Below are positions 23,101-33,286 of a DNA stretch of 64,000 nucleotides, in pieces. Made by a program: the position numbers and the translations under genes. Each line of letters starts with the position of its first letter. The stretch's first letter is position 1. The DNA comes from Prorocentrum cordatum (lineage: Eukaryota > Sar > Dinophyceae > Prorocentrales > Prorocentraceae), in assembly GCA_963575745.1 (NCBI GenBank), contig CAUYUJ010017837.1, positions 309,001 to 373,000 on the forward strand, written 5' to 3'. The notes under the pieces are model-generated. The model did no database searches and was not told the DNA's origin. It was given only the letters and a program-made list of their open reading frames with translations.

Positions 23101-23689
23101 CGACGATACTTACAACGGCGGCATTCGGAATTGCGTATGGTTGGGCCCTTCGCCAGGATAATTTTGCTGGGTGGGCGGAGTGGAGGAGGGTTGAGGGGGA
23201 GAGAATGGACGGTGGGATGTGCGGGGCCAAGGGGTCGAGCGGACGTGAGGGTGGTGAGGGCGGGGGGGGATCGGGCCGCGTTGCCCACGTGCCCAATGCG
23301 TTGAGCGGTTTGTCGTGTCAGGCCGTTCGCCTGCGCGCGCCGCCAGGGGTTTTCTGCCTGCCCTTAGGGCTCCCTCGAGGGCGCGAAGTTATTCGCGCTT
23401 CGCGCTTCGCGGTCCTCGTTCCTTCTCCCCTCTCCTCCTCGTCCTCCTTTTCTCCCTTCTGGGGGGCGGCGCGAGAGCGCGAAGTTATTCGCGCTTCGCG
23501 CTTCGCGCAGCGCGAAGCGCGAAGTTGGGAGCCCTTCGCGTGGACGGTTTCGAGGGGTTGGGCCGGCCAGTCCGTGGCGTGGTCGAATTCTGGAGCTGGT
23601 TGTGCACGAATGGGTTTGGAGGAGACGCGGGTTTGGGCGGAACTTGAGATTTTGCATGAAGGCTCACGCCATGACGCTGACCCCTTGGG
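23101..23689. other. No gene; GCGCGAAG hairpins and a 31-nt direct repeat
   Basis: A 31-nt sequence starting GCGCGAAGTTATTCGCGC occurs at 23381-23411 and again at 23477-23507. Next to the second copy, CTTCGCGCTTCGCGC (23494-23508) and its perfect reverse complement (23510-23524) flank a single A. The first 65 bp (23096-23165) are a conserved flank shared with the inverted array at 47.9 kb. Confidence 0.75.
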
Positions 23690-26560
23690 GAACTGGCGGT
23701 TGTTGCGTGTTGTTCATGGGGGCCCCTTATGCGCCTTTGGGTGGTTTCTTGGCAGCTATGGGGCTTCATGGGGCCTCTTGGGCTGACATTTTCAGTATTC
23801 GCCGTGCACGCATGGGGAATGGGGCGAGAACCCGCATATACAGACAGAGGGCATCTGTCAAAACACCCGACAGATGATTATCCAAGACGCCTACGGCGAA
23901 TCACCGCCGCCCCCTGCCTTTTTGGAAGTGCCTATGTGGTCGAACGTTGAGGCCAGACCTGCCAAGCTATCGGATCATGTGTTCCCCGAATCGGTTTGGA
24001 AAGCCTTCGGGGAACACGTGGGCATCTTGAAGGTCATCTTGGCCGTCGGGAAGCCACTTTGACTCTTTTGGGCCTTCTTGGAGGACGTCTTGGAGGGCTC
24101 TTGGGCGGTCTAGGAGGCCATCTTGAGCGTCTTGGAGGCCTCTTGGGGCCGTCTTGGGGGCCTCTTGGGGCCGTGTTGGGCCTCTTGGGCGATCTTTGGG
24201 GGCACTTGGGCCGTCTCGGGCCGTCGGAAGGCCGAAAACAAACAAATGCCACAATCCTTCAAAAACTCATGGGACATCAATGATTTTGGCCTTTTCGGCC
24301 CTTCCTGGAGGCCCTCTTGGAAGCCTCTTGGGCCGTCTTGGGCCATCTCATGGCCATCTTCGGCCGTCTTGGTGGCATCTTGGCCCGTCCGACGCCGTCG
24401 GAAGCCGTTTGGGGGGCCTCTCTGGGCCGACTTGGTGCCCTAGACTCTTGGAATGCTCCAGGGCCGTCTTGGAGGCCATCTTGGGTGTCTTAAAGGCTTC
24501 CTGGGCCGTCTTGGGAGCCTCTTGGGGCCGTCTTGGGAGCCCCTTGGGCCGTTCTGGGCCCATCTTGGAAACCTCTTGGACGATCTTTGGGCGATCTTTG
24601 GGTGCTCTTGGGCCGCCTCGGGCCGTCGGAAAGCCGAAAATAAGAAAATGTCAAAATCCGTCAACAACCTAAGGAAAATCATGGTTTCTCACCTTTTCTG
24701 GCCTTCCTGGAGGTCCTTTTGGAGGCCTCTTGGGCCGTCTTGGGCCACTTTCGAGCCAACTTCGGCCATCTTGGTGGGTTCCTGGCCCGTCTGACGCCGT
24801 CAGGAGCCGTCTTGGGGGCCTCTCTGAACCGACTTGGGGTGCTCTTGGGCGCTTGGGGGCCGTCTTGGAGGCCATCTTGGGCGTCTTGGAGGTCTCTTGG
24901 GCCGTCTTGGGGCCCTCTTGGGACCGTCTTGGAGGCCTCTTGGGCCGTCATGGGGCCCTCTTGGAGGCCTCGTGGGCGATTTTGGGGCGATCTTGGCGGC
25001 CTCTTGGGCCGTCGGATTGCCGAGAAGAGGCAAATGCCAAAATCCTTCAAAAACATATGGAAAAGCAATGATCTGGGCCTCTTCGGGCCCTCTTGGAGGA
25101 CCTCTTCGAGCCCTCTAGGGCCGTCTTGGAGGCTTCTTGGGTGAACTTGGAGGTATCTTGGACCCTCTTGGGCCGTCTTGGAGGCCATCTTGGACCATCT
25201 TGGGCGGACTTGGAGGCCATCTTGGGCGAGCTTGAAGGTCATCTTGGCCATCTTGGAGGCCATCTTGAGCCTTCTTGGAGAATGTTTTGCGGACGTTGAG
25301 GTCGTTTGCGGTCCTGGGCAATCTTTCCGGGACCCCGGCGGGATAGGCCGAAGCCCCAAGGGGAGTTCTTTTGGAACAAGAACCAAAACCAAACCGTAAT
25401 AATCCGGCAAGCCAGGCACCCCTGCGATAAATCGACAGGGGGCGGCGGATCGAAGACGCCTACGGCGAATCATCGCCGCCCTCTGCCTTTGTGGAAGCGC
25501 CTATGTGGCCGAACGTTGAGGCCAGACCTGCCAAGCCATCGGACCATGTGTTCCCCGAGTCGGTTTGGAAAGCCTTCGGGGAACACGTGGGCATCTTGAA
25601 GGTCATCTTGGCCGTCTTGGAGGCCTCTTGGGCGATCTTTCGGCGATCTTTGGGGGCTCTTGGGCCGTCTCGGGCCGTCGGAAAGCCGAAAAGAAGAACA
25701 TGTCAAAATCCGTCAAAAACCTAAGGAAAATCATGGTTGTTGGCCTCTTCTGGCCTTCCTGGAGGCCCTATTGGGGGCCTCTTGGGCCCTTTGGGCCAGC
25801 TTCGAGCCAACTTCGGCCATCTTGGTGGGTTCTGACGCCGTCGGGAGCCGTCTCGGGGGCCTTTCTGGGCCAACTGGGGACCCTCTTGGGGCCGTCTTGG
25901 AGGCCATCTTGGGCGTCTTGGAGGCCATCTTGGGTTTGTTGGAGGCCTCTTGGGCCGCCTTGGGGCCCTCTTGGGGCCATCTTGGAGGCCACTTGGGCCG
26001 TCATGGGGCCCTCTTGGGGGCCTTTTGGGCGATCTTGGGGGCCTCTTGGGCCGTCTTGAGCCGTCGGAATGCCGAGAAGAAGCAAATTCCAAAATCCTTC
26101 AAAAACCTGTGGAAAATCAATGATTTTGGCCTCTTCGGGCCCTCCTGGAGGAGCTCTTGGAGGCCTCTTGGGCCGTCTTCGGGGCCTCTGGGGGAACTCT
26201 TGGGCAGTCGTGGGCCATCTTGACGCCATCTACGGCCGTCTTGGGTGCATCTTGGGCCGTCTTGGAGGCATCTTGGGTACATCTGAGCCGTCTTGGGGGC
26301 CATCTTGGCCGTCTGGGAGGCCATCTCGAGCCATCTTGGAGGATTTTTTGCGGTCGTTGAGCTCGTTTCCGGGCCTTCCGCGGCCCCGGCGGGACGCGCC
26401 GGAGCCCATTGGGAGAGTTCTTTTGACAAAAAAAAAACGATAGGGTTTGGCACGCCGGGCACCCCTTTGCTGAAGCGACAGGGGGCGGCGGATCGGATGG
26501 CCTTCGGCACATCCCGCCACCGTGCTTGGGTTGCGGGTCTGAGGCTAGTCGGATAGCTGA
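23690..26560 (+). repeat. Large TCTTGG-periodic block with embedded conserved cassettes
   Basis: TCTTGG recurs every 10-11 bp over most of 2.8 kb, with spacers GGGGCCG, GAGGCC or GGCCG. Three kinds of landmark recur inside it: (1) a cassette of about 170 bp with GACGCCTACGGCGAATCA, CCTATGTGG and GTGTTCCCCGA (about 23880 and 25455); (2) CCGTCGGAA-GCCGAAAA followed by CAAAATCC-TCAAAAAC (about 24220, 24635, 25015, 25675 and 26065); (3) a segment with GCGGGA-GCGCCG, GGGAGTTCTTTTG and GGCACCCC (about 25340 and 26390). All three recur at 44190-46960. Apparent proteins in this block are Gly/Leu/Trp-rich repeat translations. Confidence 0.85.
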
Positions 26561-26757
26561 TGGGGTCTCATTGGAGGCGTCTTGGAGGCAGTTTTTCCAA
26601 GTTGTCCTGCGTTGGGTGCTCGTTTTGAATACAACATTGCCTGCGCGTCTTCTCCTTCTCCCGTCCCCCTCCTCTCCTCCCCCTCCTGCCTCTCACCTCG
26701 CTCCTTCCTGACTCTAAAGCGAGCTGGGGGACGTAAGGAGCGGAAGCGAGCGTGCGC
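26561..26757. other. Spacer upstream of the copia-like element
   Basis: Holds the GCGTTGGGTGCTCGTTTTGA segment shared with 21.73 kb and a C/T-rich run (about 26650-26715). No gene seen. Confidence 0.4.
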
Positions 26758-26779
26758 CCGCGGCCGTCTTGGCTCAAAG
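26758..26779 (+). other. Spliced-leader-like relic 85 bp upstream of copia gag
   Basis: Aligned without gaps to the dinoflagellate spliced leader, 16 of 21 positions agree and all five differences are transitions; the 3' core TTGGCTCAA is intact. It lies 85 bp before the gag ATG at 26864. Caution: the window is full of GGCCGTCTTGG repeats, which could give a partial match by chance. Confidence 0.35.
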
Positions 26780-26863
26780 CGGCCGGCCGCCTAGATTTGA
26801 TTGTGCCTCACCGCGAGGCACACTATCGCCATCGAGACTAAAAGGCATCCCCTTTTACTTGAC

Positions 26864-28058
26864 ATGGCTTCCTATCGTTACTACGATGCAACCGATCTGG
26901 AGCTTGGCTTCGCCTGAGGCGAAGCTGTTGGCGGGGCCTCCCAGCCCCTTTCAAACTTGGTAGCGGAGCTGGCCCATGGTGGTCAGCTCTAGCTCTATTC
27001 TTGACTATCCACGGCACTATCTGTTGGTCTACAGTTACAGTGGAACATCAGGGTGCAGTGGCATTGCGCGGAGGAGTGTACATAGATACGCAGTACCGCA
27101 AGAAAGTTTGCAGCGACACCTCTGCTCCAGTGGATGTCTCTTACTCATATTCTACATCCCTGCGCTATTACACTCCTGAAGTCCACCCACCTAATCCAAT
27201 TCTTAAATTTCTTCGAATATATAATGCATGGAAACATGCGATACGATATACTGCCTCCTCCGACCCCTCGCAGGCTTACGACGACAAAACACGAGTCTCC
27301 ACCGACTACACCCGACTACGATCTACGAGGCCATTGGATTGGGGTTATTATCTTTCGGCTGATTTGGGTCGCTCTTGGATGTGCGGTGGGACATATGCGG
27401 GGCGGAGACTCAATAGGACGACCGGCCCCCATTGGGATCCTGCCGGTCAATACCATGTCGCGAGTTTGTCCGCGAGGTACACGCCTGGATCAACGTGACC
27501 ACAGGCAACATGACGCCCTCCCAACGGGCCGCCGCACTCCAGCGCGGTCTTGGGGGGCTCGCACGGACCATAACCATGAGAGTTTCCCCAGCAGTCATCA
27601 ATTTTGGTGTCAATATAAGTGGTCGCCACACCGACGGCGTCACATACAGTATGTTCCTCTTAAGCACGAAGTTCGAGAACCTTGAAGAGGAACGCCAACT
27701 CAACTCCGGCACGGCTCTCATTGACTTTCGCGTCCATGCGGGAGAAAAAATCGAACAGTCGTTAGCACGGTTCGAGATAGCCCGCTACGAAGCAGAAGCC
27801 GCCGGCTTCAACATCCCCAACTTCCAGATATTATCAGTAATATCATTCAGAGCTCTGGGAGTGGGGACGTCGCGGGCACAGCAGCTCCTGCAGCCTCTGA
27901 ACCACCATATGCCGAGGGACCAAGCACAATTTGATGCTCTCCTCGAACGTATGCGGTCATATGCTCACATAGCTGAGAGAACCCCTGGAAATGTCGGTGG
28001 TATTTTTAGCCACGGTCACCGAACCGAGACCTTCCATACAGAGGCCACTTCAGGGTAA
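26864..28058 (+). pseudogene. Copia-type Gag (capsid-like) protein, frameshifted
   Basis: Start ATG at 26864 gives MASYRYYDATDLELGFA. An in-frame TGA (26915-26917, CGA in one change) is followed by GEAVGG. A frameshift near 26975 leads to the frame 27001-27498 (TICWSTVTVEH, RGGVYIDTQYRKK, NPILKFLRIYNAWKH, STDYTRLRSTRPLDWGYYL). A second frameshift near 27440 leads to SIPCREFVREVHAWINVTTG, MTPSQRAAALQRGLGGLART, NLEEERQL and QLLQPLNHHMPRDQ. I recognise this set from Gag regions of dinoflagellate copia elements; Gag forms the particle that packages element RNA. The terminal TAA (28056-28058) falls inside a diverged copy of the AGxPA motif (TCA GGG TAA CCT GCT), where the consensus codon is CAA. 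Confidence 0.7.
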
Positions 28059-28219
28059 CCTGCTAAAAACGTCTGGAACGATGATATGCCGCCGTCTGAG
28101 ACCACTACATTGTTGGCCCAGAATGGCGGTACGGCCTCGGGGTCTCGAGACCCCTGGGCCAGATCTAGGGGACCACCCGACGCGGTCTCCCCTTTACAAG
28201 GAGGCCATTTCTTTAGTGC

Positions 28220-28382
28220 TTGGGGCATGGCGGGCGTCATGGCCCCCGTTCCCCCCCCCCCTATGACGCAACGCTCCCCCCCCCCAGTGCGCTCCGGGCA
28301 CTGCCGCCGTGCGCAGTGGGATCCGCGTAGGTGTCCGCGTAGGTGTCCGCGTAGGAGTCCGCATAGGTGTCCGGTCCGCAGG

Positions 28383-28427
<45 letters not shown>

Positions 28428-29750
28428 TCGTCGTCGTCGCTCGTGGTTCGTCGCTCTTCGCTCATCGTCGTCATTGTCCGGGACGATGACGGCAATCATT
28501 TGGGGGGGAGGGGGTCGATGACGTCACGTTTCGCGCCGGCGGCGTTTGGGAACGGTTAGGAATGATGGAGGACGGGTAGCACGAACATGTATAGGTGGCG
28601 ATATGCACCACAACGCCTGTGTACATCACAGTGCCCGCGTGCACCACAGCGCCTGTGCACACCACGCCGCCGAAATACACCACAGCAGCCGCGTGCAGCA
28701 CAGCGTCAGTTTGTGTCACCGTGCCTGCGGGCACAGCAGCTCCTGTGTACACCACAGCGCTTCCGCACACCACATAAGCCGTGCGCAACACAGCCCCAGT
28801 GTACACCACAATGCCTGCGTGCATTGCAGTGCCTGTGTACGCCACGGCGCCCGCGTGCACCACATCAGCCGTGTGCAACACAGCACCGTTGTTGTGTATA
28901 GAATTTCAGAAATAATCTTTGTGACGAATGGAGCGCGTGTGGATTCCAGAGAAAACGATGGAAAACAAATATTCATGGACAAGGGAGCGCCGCTGGAATC
29001 TACGAGTCCCCCCGAATCCGCCCGCATCACCCTAACTCCTATTTGCGTCCAGGAGGCTCCAGCTAAATTGGCCGTCCGAGAACCAAGTGGACCGATTCAA
29101 TCGACCATTCTGCGGTGCATGCTGAGATGCGCACGTGCGTTGTAACGCCAAACCGCACGACAGGGGGTAAGAAGGACGAAAAAGAGGACGAGGAGGAGGA
29201 GGAGGAGGAGGAGGAGGAGGAGGAGGAGGAGGTTGTGGAGGAGAGAGGAGGGAAAAACGTCGCATTCGAACGTGCATGCTCCTTCTACGTGTCCTATGCA
29301 CGCAGGCACTGTGGTGTACACCAGCGCTGTGTTGCACGCGGATGCTGTGGTGTAGACAGGCGCTGTGGCGTGCACGTGCGCTGCGGTGCACGCAAGCAGC
29401 GTGGTGTACACAGGCGTTGTGTTGCACATGGCTGCTGCGGTGTATGTACACCGGCGCTGTAGTGCTCCCAAGTATTGTGGTATACGCGGGCGGTGCGTTG
29501 CACACGGCTGTTGCGGTGTACGCAGGCGCTGTGGTGCACGCGCGCGGTGTGGTGCACGCGAGCGTTGTGGTGTACACAGGCGCAATGGGCACATCGCCAC
29601 TTACATGCTGCTCGCGTCGTCGTCGTCGCTCGTCGCTCGTCGCTCGTCGCGTCGTGCGCGCGGGCGCGGCTGTGGTGCCGGAGCCACACGGCGTGGGGGG
29701 CGTCACGTCATCCCCCCCGCCCTCCCCCCCCCATGACGCCCGTCATCGCC
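28220..29750. mobile_element. Foldback element: inverted 18-bp minisatellite arms inside the gag region
   Basis: The left arm (about 28560-28895) is roughly 16 copies of an 18-bp unit of the form GTRCACCACAGCGCCYGT. The right arm (about 29290-29620) carries the reverse complement of the same unit. The arm ends also match in inverted orientation (GGTGGCGATATGCACC near 28590 against the complement of ATGGGCACATCGCCACTTAC near 29590). Outward of them lie (GTC)n tracts and a short terminal match, GGCGGGCGTCATGG (28230) against the complement of CCATGACGCCCGTC (29733). The centre (28895-29290) has no recognisable gene and ends in a (GGA)n run. The element separates gag from its CCHC knuckle. Confidence 0.65.
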
Positions 29751-29793
29751 GAACATAAAGAAACGCCTTCAAGCTATGACCCTAATGGGCTCT

Positions 29794-30531
29794 GCGGGGC
29801 AACCCGCCGAGTCCGATCTCGACTCCGGTAGCGATGCCGATACGTTTTCCGATGATTAAACTACCGCGCAGGACTATTATGATATGCCTACATACCTTAC
29901 TGAAGAGCAGCAAGCTCAGTGGTTATTTTTGGGGCATCAAAAACACAAACGTCGTTGGCGGAGATTCATGAAGAAACCAGTCAGAAGGGTAAGACATATG
30001 GTACGGCGGACATTCAAAGGAAAAGGCAAGGGCATAAGTAAAGGCAAAGGTAAGCGTCGGCGACTACACGGTAGAGGCATACTAGCATTCCTAGCATCTC
30101 TCACTGGGCCCCAGCATGAAGAAATGTTTTTAGGTGCTGGCAGAAACCGTAGGCAAACGTCAGGCAAAGGTAAAGGACGACGAGGAAATCCAAAGGATGC
30201 CAACGGTAAAACTATGGAGTGTGACATATGCCACAATACACAACATGTCCGACGCGAGTGCCCCCAAGGCGATGGAAGAGGCAGGGGTCCGTCAATGAAT
30301 TTGGTTCAAACCGATTCCGACATACAGTACGTCGACTGGGAGTCGTTTTTGGCCGACCCTGCTGACGGATCAGCCGCAGTCATTCATTTCATGGCTGCCA
30401 GGTATTTGTGGGCCAGCATGAACCTCGAGAATTACGCCGACGGGCTGTTCGAAAAGGTTCTCACCGGCCACGGCGATATCGACTTGGCAGAGTGGCCGGG
30501 TATACCCATCGCGGGGCAACCTGCAGATTGA
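29794..30531 (+). CDS. Gag C-terminal basic region with CCHC zinc knuckle
   Basis: The frame from 29884 (MPTYLTEEQQAQWLFLGHQ) carries a Lys/Arg/Gly-rich stretch (KGKGKGISKGKGKRRR) and CDICHNTQHVRREC, a C-x2-C-x4-H-x4-C zinc knuckle at 30220-30261. Such knuckles bind retroelement RNA in nucleocapsid domains. Upstream, SAGQPAESDLDSGSD continues in the same phase from about 29791, with a TAA near 29857. The frame ends at TGA 30529-30531 just after the motif copy IAGQPAD; a frameshift there leads to VEGDFGMAGTPADSDS in another phase. Confidence 0.65.
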
Positions 30532-31864
30532 ATTCGTCGAGAATTTCCACGTGCCCGTCGAAGGTGACTTTGGTATGGCGGGAACACCCGCGGACTCTGA
30601 TTCTACCATACTCGTAACGGATGAAGAAGTTCATGCCATGTTTTTTCTCGGGCGATTGGAAATCCGACAAGCACGGAATCGATCGATGATGATCCGTTGC
30701 GGGGTGACGCTGGCGACCTATCTGAACGTATTCAATATGAGTTTGGACATAATGAAGAATTCCAGTGCGCTTCTGTTGCGTCAGATCGGTCTGCTAGCAG
30801 TTCGAGGCAATCGCCAAGCCGCGTGCCCTTCATAAGGCAGAAGAAATATCGCGACGATCCAAGTTTTTCGCCAATGGACGACGAAGATGAACAGGATGAC
30901 CGCGTGGTACGTCGCGGCCGAGCTCTTAGTTTTTTTCGCCAGATCGGGCGCGAGCCCGCTCCAGTGGCGCTCGTTCGAGCGGTGTTCAGCGCCCTCACCC
31001 CCCTGGGGCGGGAACCTCAAGTTGCCCGCCAGGGAAGGCGCCAAGAGCGAGCGCTCCCCCAAGGAGGGAACGTCTGCGGGGAAACCCGCCTCGAGACGAT
31101 CAACATCGAGGAGAAGAACATCCAGAAGGCCAACTACAGCGTCTAACAGGCTGGAACAAACCTGGATTGGCTCTTCAGCACATACCTGCAGAGACGATGC
31201 AATACTGGTTGGATAGAGGTTGGAACGAACATCAAATCCGACGCTGGTATTCTCTTCGCCAAGCTAAGCGAAACGATCATGGCACGATCATTCGTTCAAC
31301 GAAGGGACAGACTAAAGCGCAAGAAAGGAGGATCGCGCGTGGTCACAAAAGGGCCATCATCGAGGATCGAAGGGAGTATCGAGGCGGTTGCTGCACATGC
31401 CCCAGCTATGCCGATCGCAGGCTTGGCTGCCCCGTGAGCCGCCCATCAAGAAGTCCGAATTTCAAAAGAACACAGTGGGTTTGGTCACATGGAGATGGTC
31501 GGGGCAAGTGTGCTGATCCCAACGGAACGCCATGCGATAAGCGGCCGGCGGAAGATAATCACTTCCCTGCTACAGCTACAGAACTTGAACAAACAAAGGG
31601 TTATTTGGAAGAGCTTGGCACCTACTCTTTGTCCGTTGCAGTTCAATCGCAATTGGCACGCAGGGAAACCTGCCGAGAACAAGTCAGAAGAGGAGCCAAC
31701 CATACGTCCATGAAATTGAAGATGAAGATGCTGAAGTGGCTGAAGAAGTTGATCCTACGGAAGCCGCCCTTGGCGGCGGTGAAGCAAGTGATTCGGGTAT
31801 CGCGGGCGCTACGTGTGATGATGATATTCCGATCGACCCCAATCACGTTGTCACCAGGGACATG

Positions 31865-31865
<1 letters not shown>
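30532..31865 (+). pseudogene. Uncharacterised retroelement segment, frameshifted
   Basis: Two main pieces. From 30551 the frame reads GDFGMAGTPADSDSTILVTD and then changes phase. From about 31167 a frame reads AETMQYWLDRGWNEHQIRRW, then QERRIARGHKRAIIEDRREY and CCTCPSYADRRLGC. I recognise no family. Copies of the 14-nt dyad motif at 30588, 31076 and 31660 confirm it is part of the same element. Confidence 0.45.
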
Positions 31866-31901
<36 letters not shown>

Positions 31902-31963
31902 TTCTGTCTTTCTGTCTTTCTGTCTTTCTGTCTTTCTGTCTTTCTTTCTTTCTTTCTTTCTTT

Positions 31964-32043
<80 letters not shown>

Positions 32044-32114
32044 CTGTCTTTCTTTCTTTCTTTTTTTCTCTCTTTCTTTCTTTTTCTCTTTCTTTCTTTC
32101 TTTCTCTCTTTCTT

Positions 32115-32163
<49 letters not shown>
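31866..32163 (+). repeat. ~300-nt polypyrimidine (CT)n/(CTTT)n tract ending in CAG|G
   Basis: Pure C/T with a handful of G, in three segments: (CT)n, (CTTT)n with CTGT variants, then (CT)n, ending CTCCCGGCAGGTG. It looks like an overgrown polypyrimidine tract before a 3' splice site, but an expanded microsatellite is equally possible. Encoded Ser-Leu runs are artefacts. Confidence 0.85.
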
Positions 32164-32164
<1 letters not shown>

Positions 32165-33286
32165 GGCAGGTGCATTGCTTACCGTGCCGAAGGTGTGGGC
32201 TGGATCACTACTTGCGTAGCCGAACGACGCAGCGCAGATAGTACTTACTTGGTTGGAAAGGAAATCATCGTCGAGTTCCTATTGGGAACATGGCCCTCGG
32301 GAAGCCAGGCGGTGAAGATCCGAATCCTGGCTGTTGCCCCATCAAACGCCATCGCCGGTTTTCCCCTGGGGCGCTGGCAGGAGCTACGGCAAAGGCAGCG
32401 CCCGAACCGAAGCCAGAAACGATCGAACTTCCCTCGTCTTCTGATTCTGATTCTGGCTCAATGAGCCCATCACTTGGTCCTCATCATCCTAAGCTCAAGA
32501 AGAAGGAGAAGCGTAAGAGCCCAGGCGATGATCCTAATCCTGGGGGCATCAAGAGATGCGGGGCAACCTGCTGAGCAACGCGCTGATCGACGACGATCTA
32601 GAGGGCCAGCAGTGGCCGCTGCAGCAGCCAGATTCCAGGGCACCAGTAAGCCTACCCCAAAGGATCCTGTTCCACGTCGCGGCCCTGCGCCTGGTCGGAC
32701 ACAGGTCAGGATGGACGCCTACTTTGCAGGCAGGAACAAGGGATGCATCTTCCACGAGGCATGCTGAGAAGTTCCTTGCCACTACGCCAAAGGTACCAGG
32801 AGCAGTGCCCAGGGACAAGGATATCGAGGCCTACAACACCAATGGGAAGAAACACCCGGACTTCGACATCAGTACCCCGCAAGGAACTCCAAGGGCGCCC
32901 AGAGGTTCCGCCGGTGCGACTGCATCAGCTGCGGGCGCAGCAACGTTAACAGCACCAGCGTCAAAGGCTGCACCGCGTTCTGCCGGGCAACCTGCTCAGA
33001 GCTCTGCGGGGCAATCTGCTGACAGGCCGGCGGGGCAACCTGCCCTTGCGCTGGAGGCGCCACCGGAATGTAAGGACTGCTGGGACAGGATGCGCGCAGG
33101 CAACCGCGCGAATATCAATCCAGCATTTCATCCGCGAAGTGATGATGGATCTGATCGCTACATGGTTGTGCAGTACAACATCGTGGACACTGCTGTCCAT
33201 TCTGACGAAGGTGCAGGTGCGCGTCAATCAGTGCGCAACATCCTGCGGAAACGCCTTGCCCTCACGTTGGATTTTAAAAGGAATAT
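32164..33286 (+). CDS. Low-complexity linker region of the retroelement polyprotein
   Basis: The clearest frame, about 32556-33290, is Ala/Pro-rich. It has three AGxPA-motif copies close together (32982, 33006, 33030; read AGQPA, AGQSA, AGQPA) before a short segment PPECKDCWDRMRAG with a C-x2-C pair. Another copy at 32558 lies in a different phase. No recognised domain. It joins the 2'-phosphotransferase-like domain across a stop at 33288-33290 and a frame change. Confidence 0.4.

Noticed and set aside
23996-26223. Gly/Leu/Trp-rich and Pro/Arg/Lys-rich frames of up to 260 residues
   Set aside because: Repeat translations of the TCTTGG block, equally long on both strands.
28601-29590. Possible CRISPR-like array
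   Set aside because: The 18-bp units are contiguous with no spacers, occur in inverted orientation, and the genome is eukaryotic.
28194-29758. Frames with HHSACVHH or CTQALWCTQAL repeats
   Set aside because: 18-bp minisatellite in the arms of the foldback element; the unit is a multiple of three, which keeps frames open on both strands by chance.
32164-32464. Ser-Leu-rich protein through the (CT)n tract joined to downstream residues
   Set aside because: The Ser-Leu runs come from the microsatellite, and the following residues agree with no frame supported by the dyad-motif copies.
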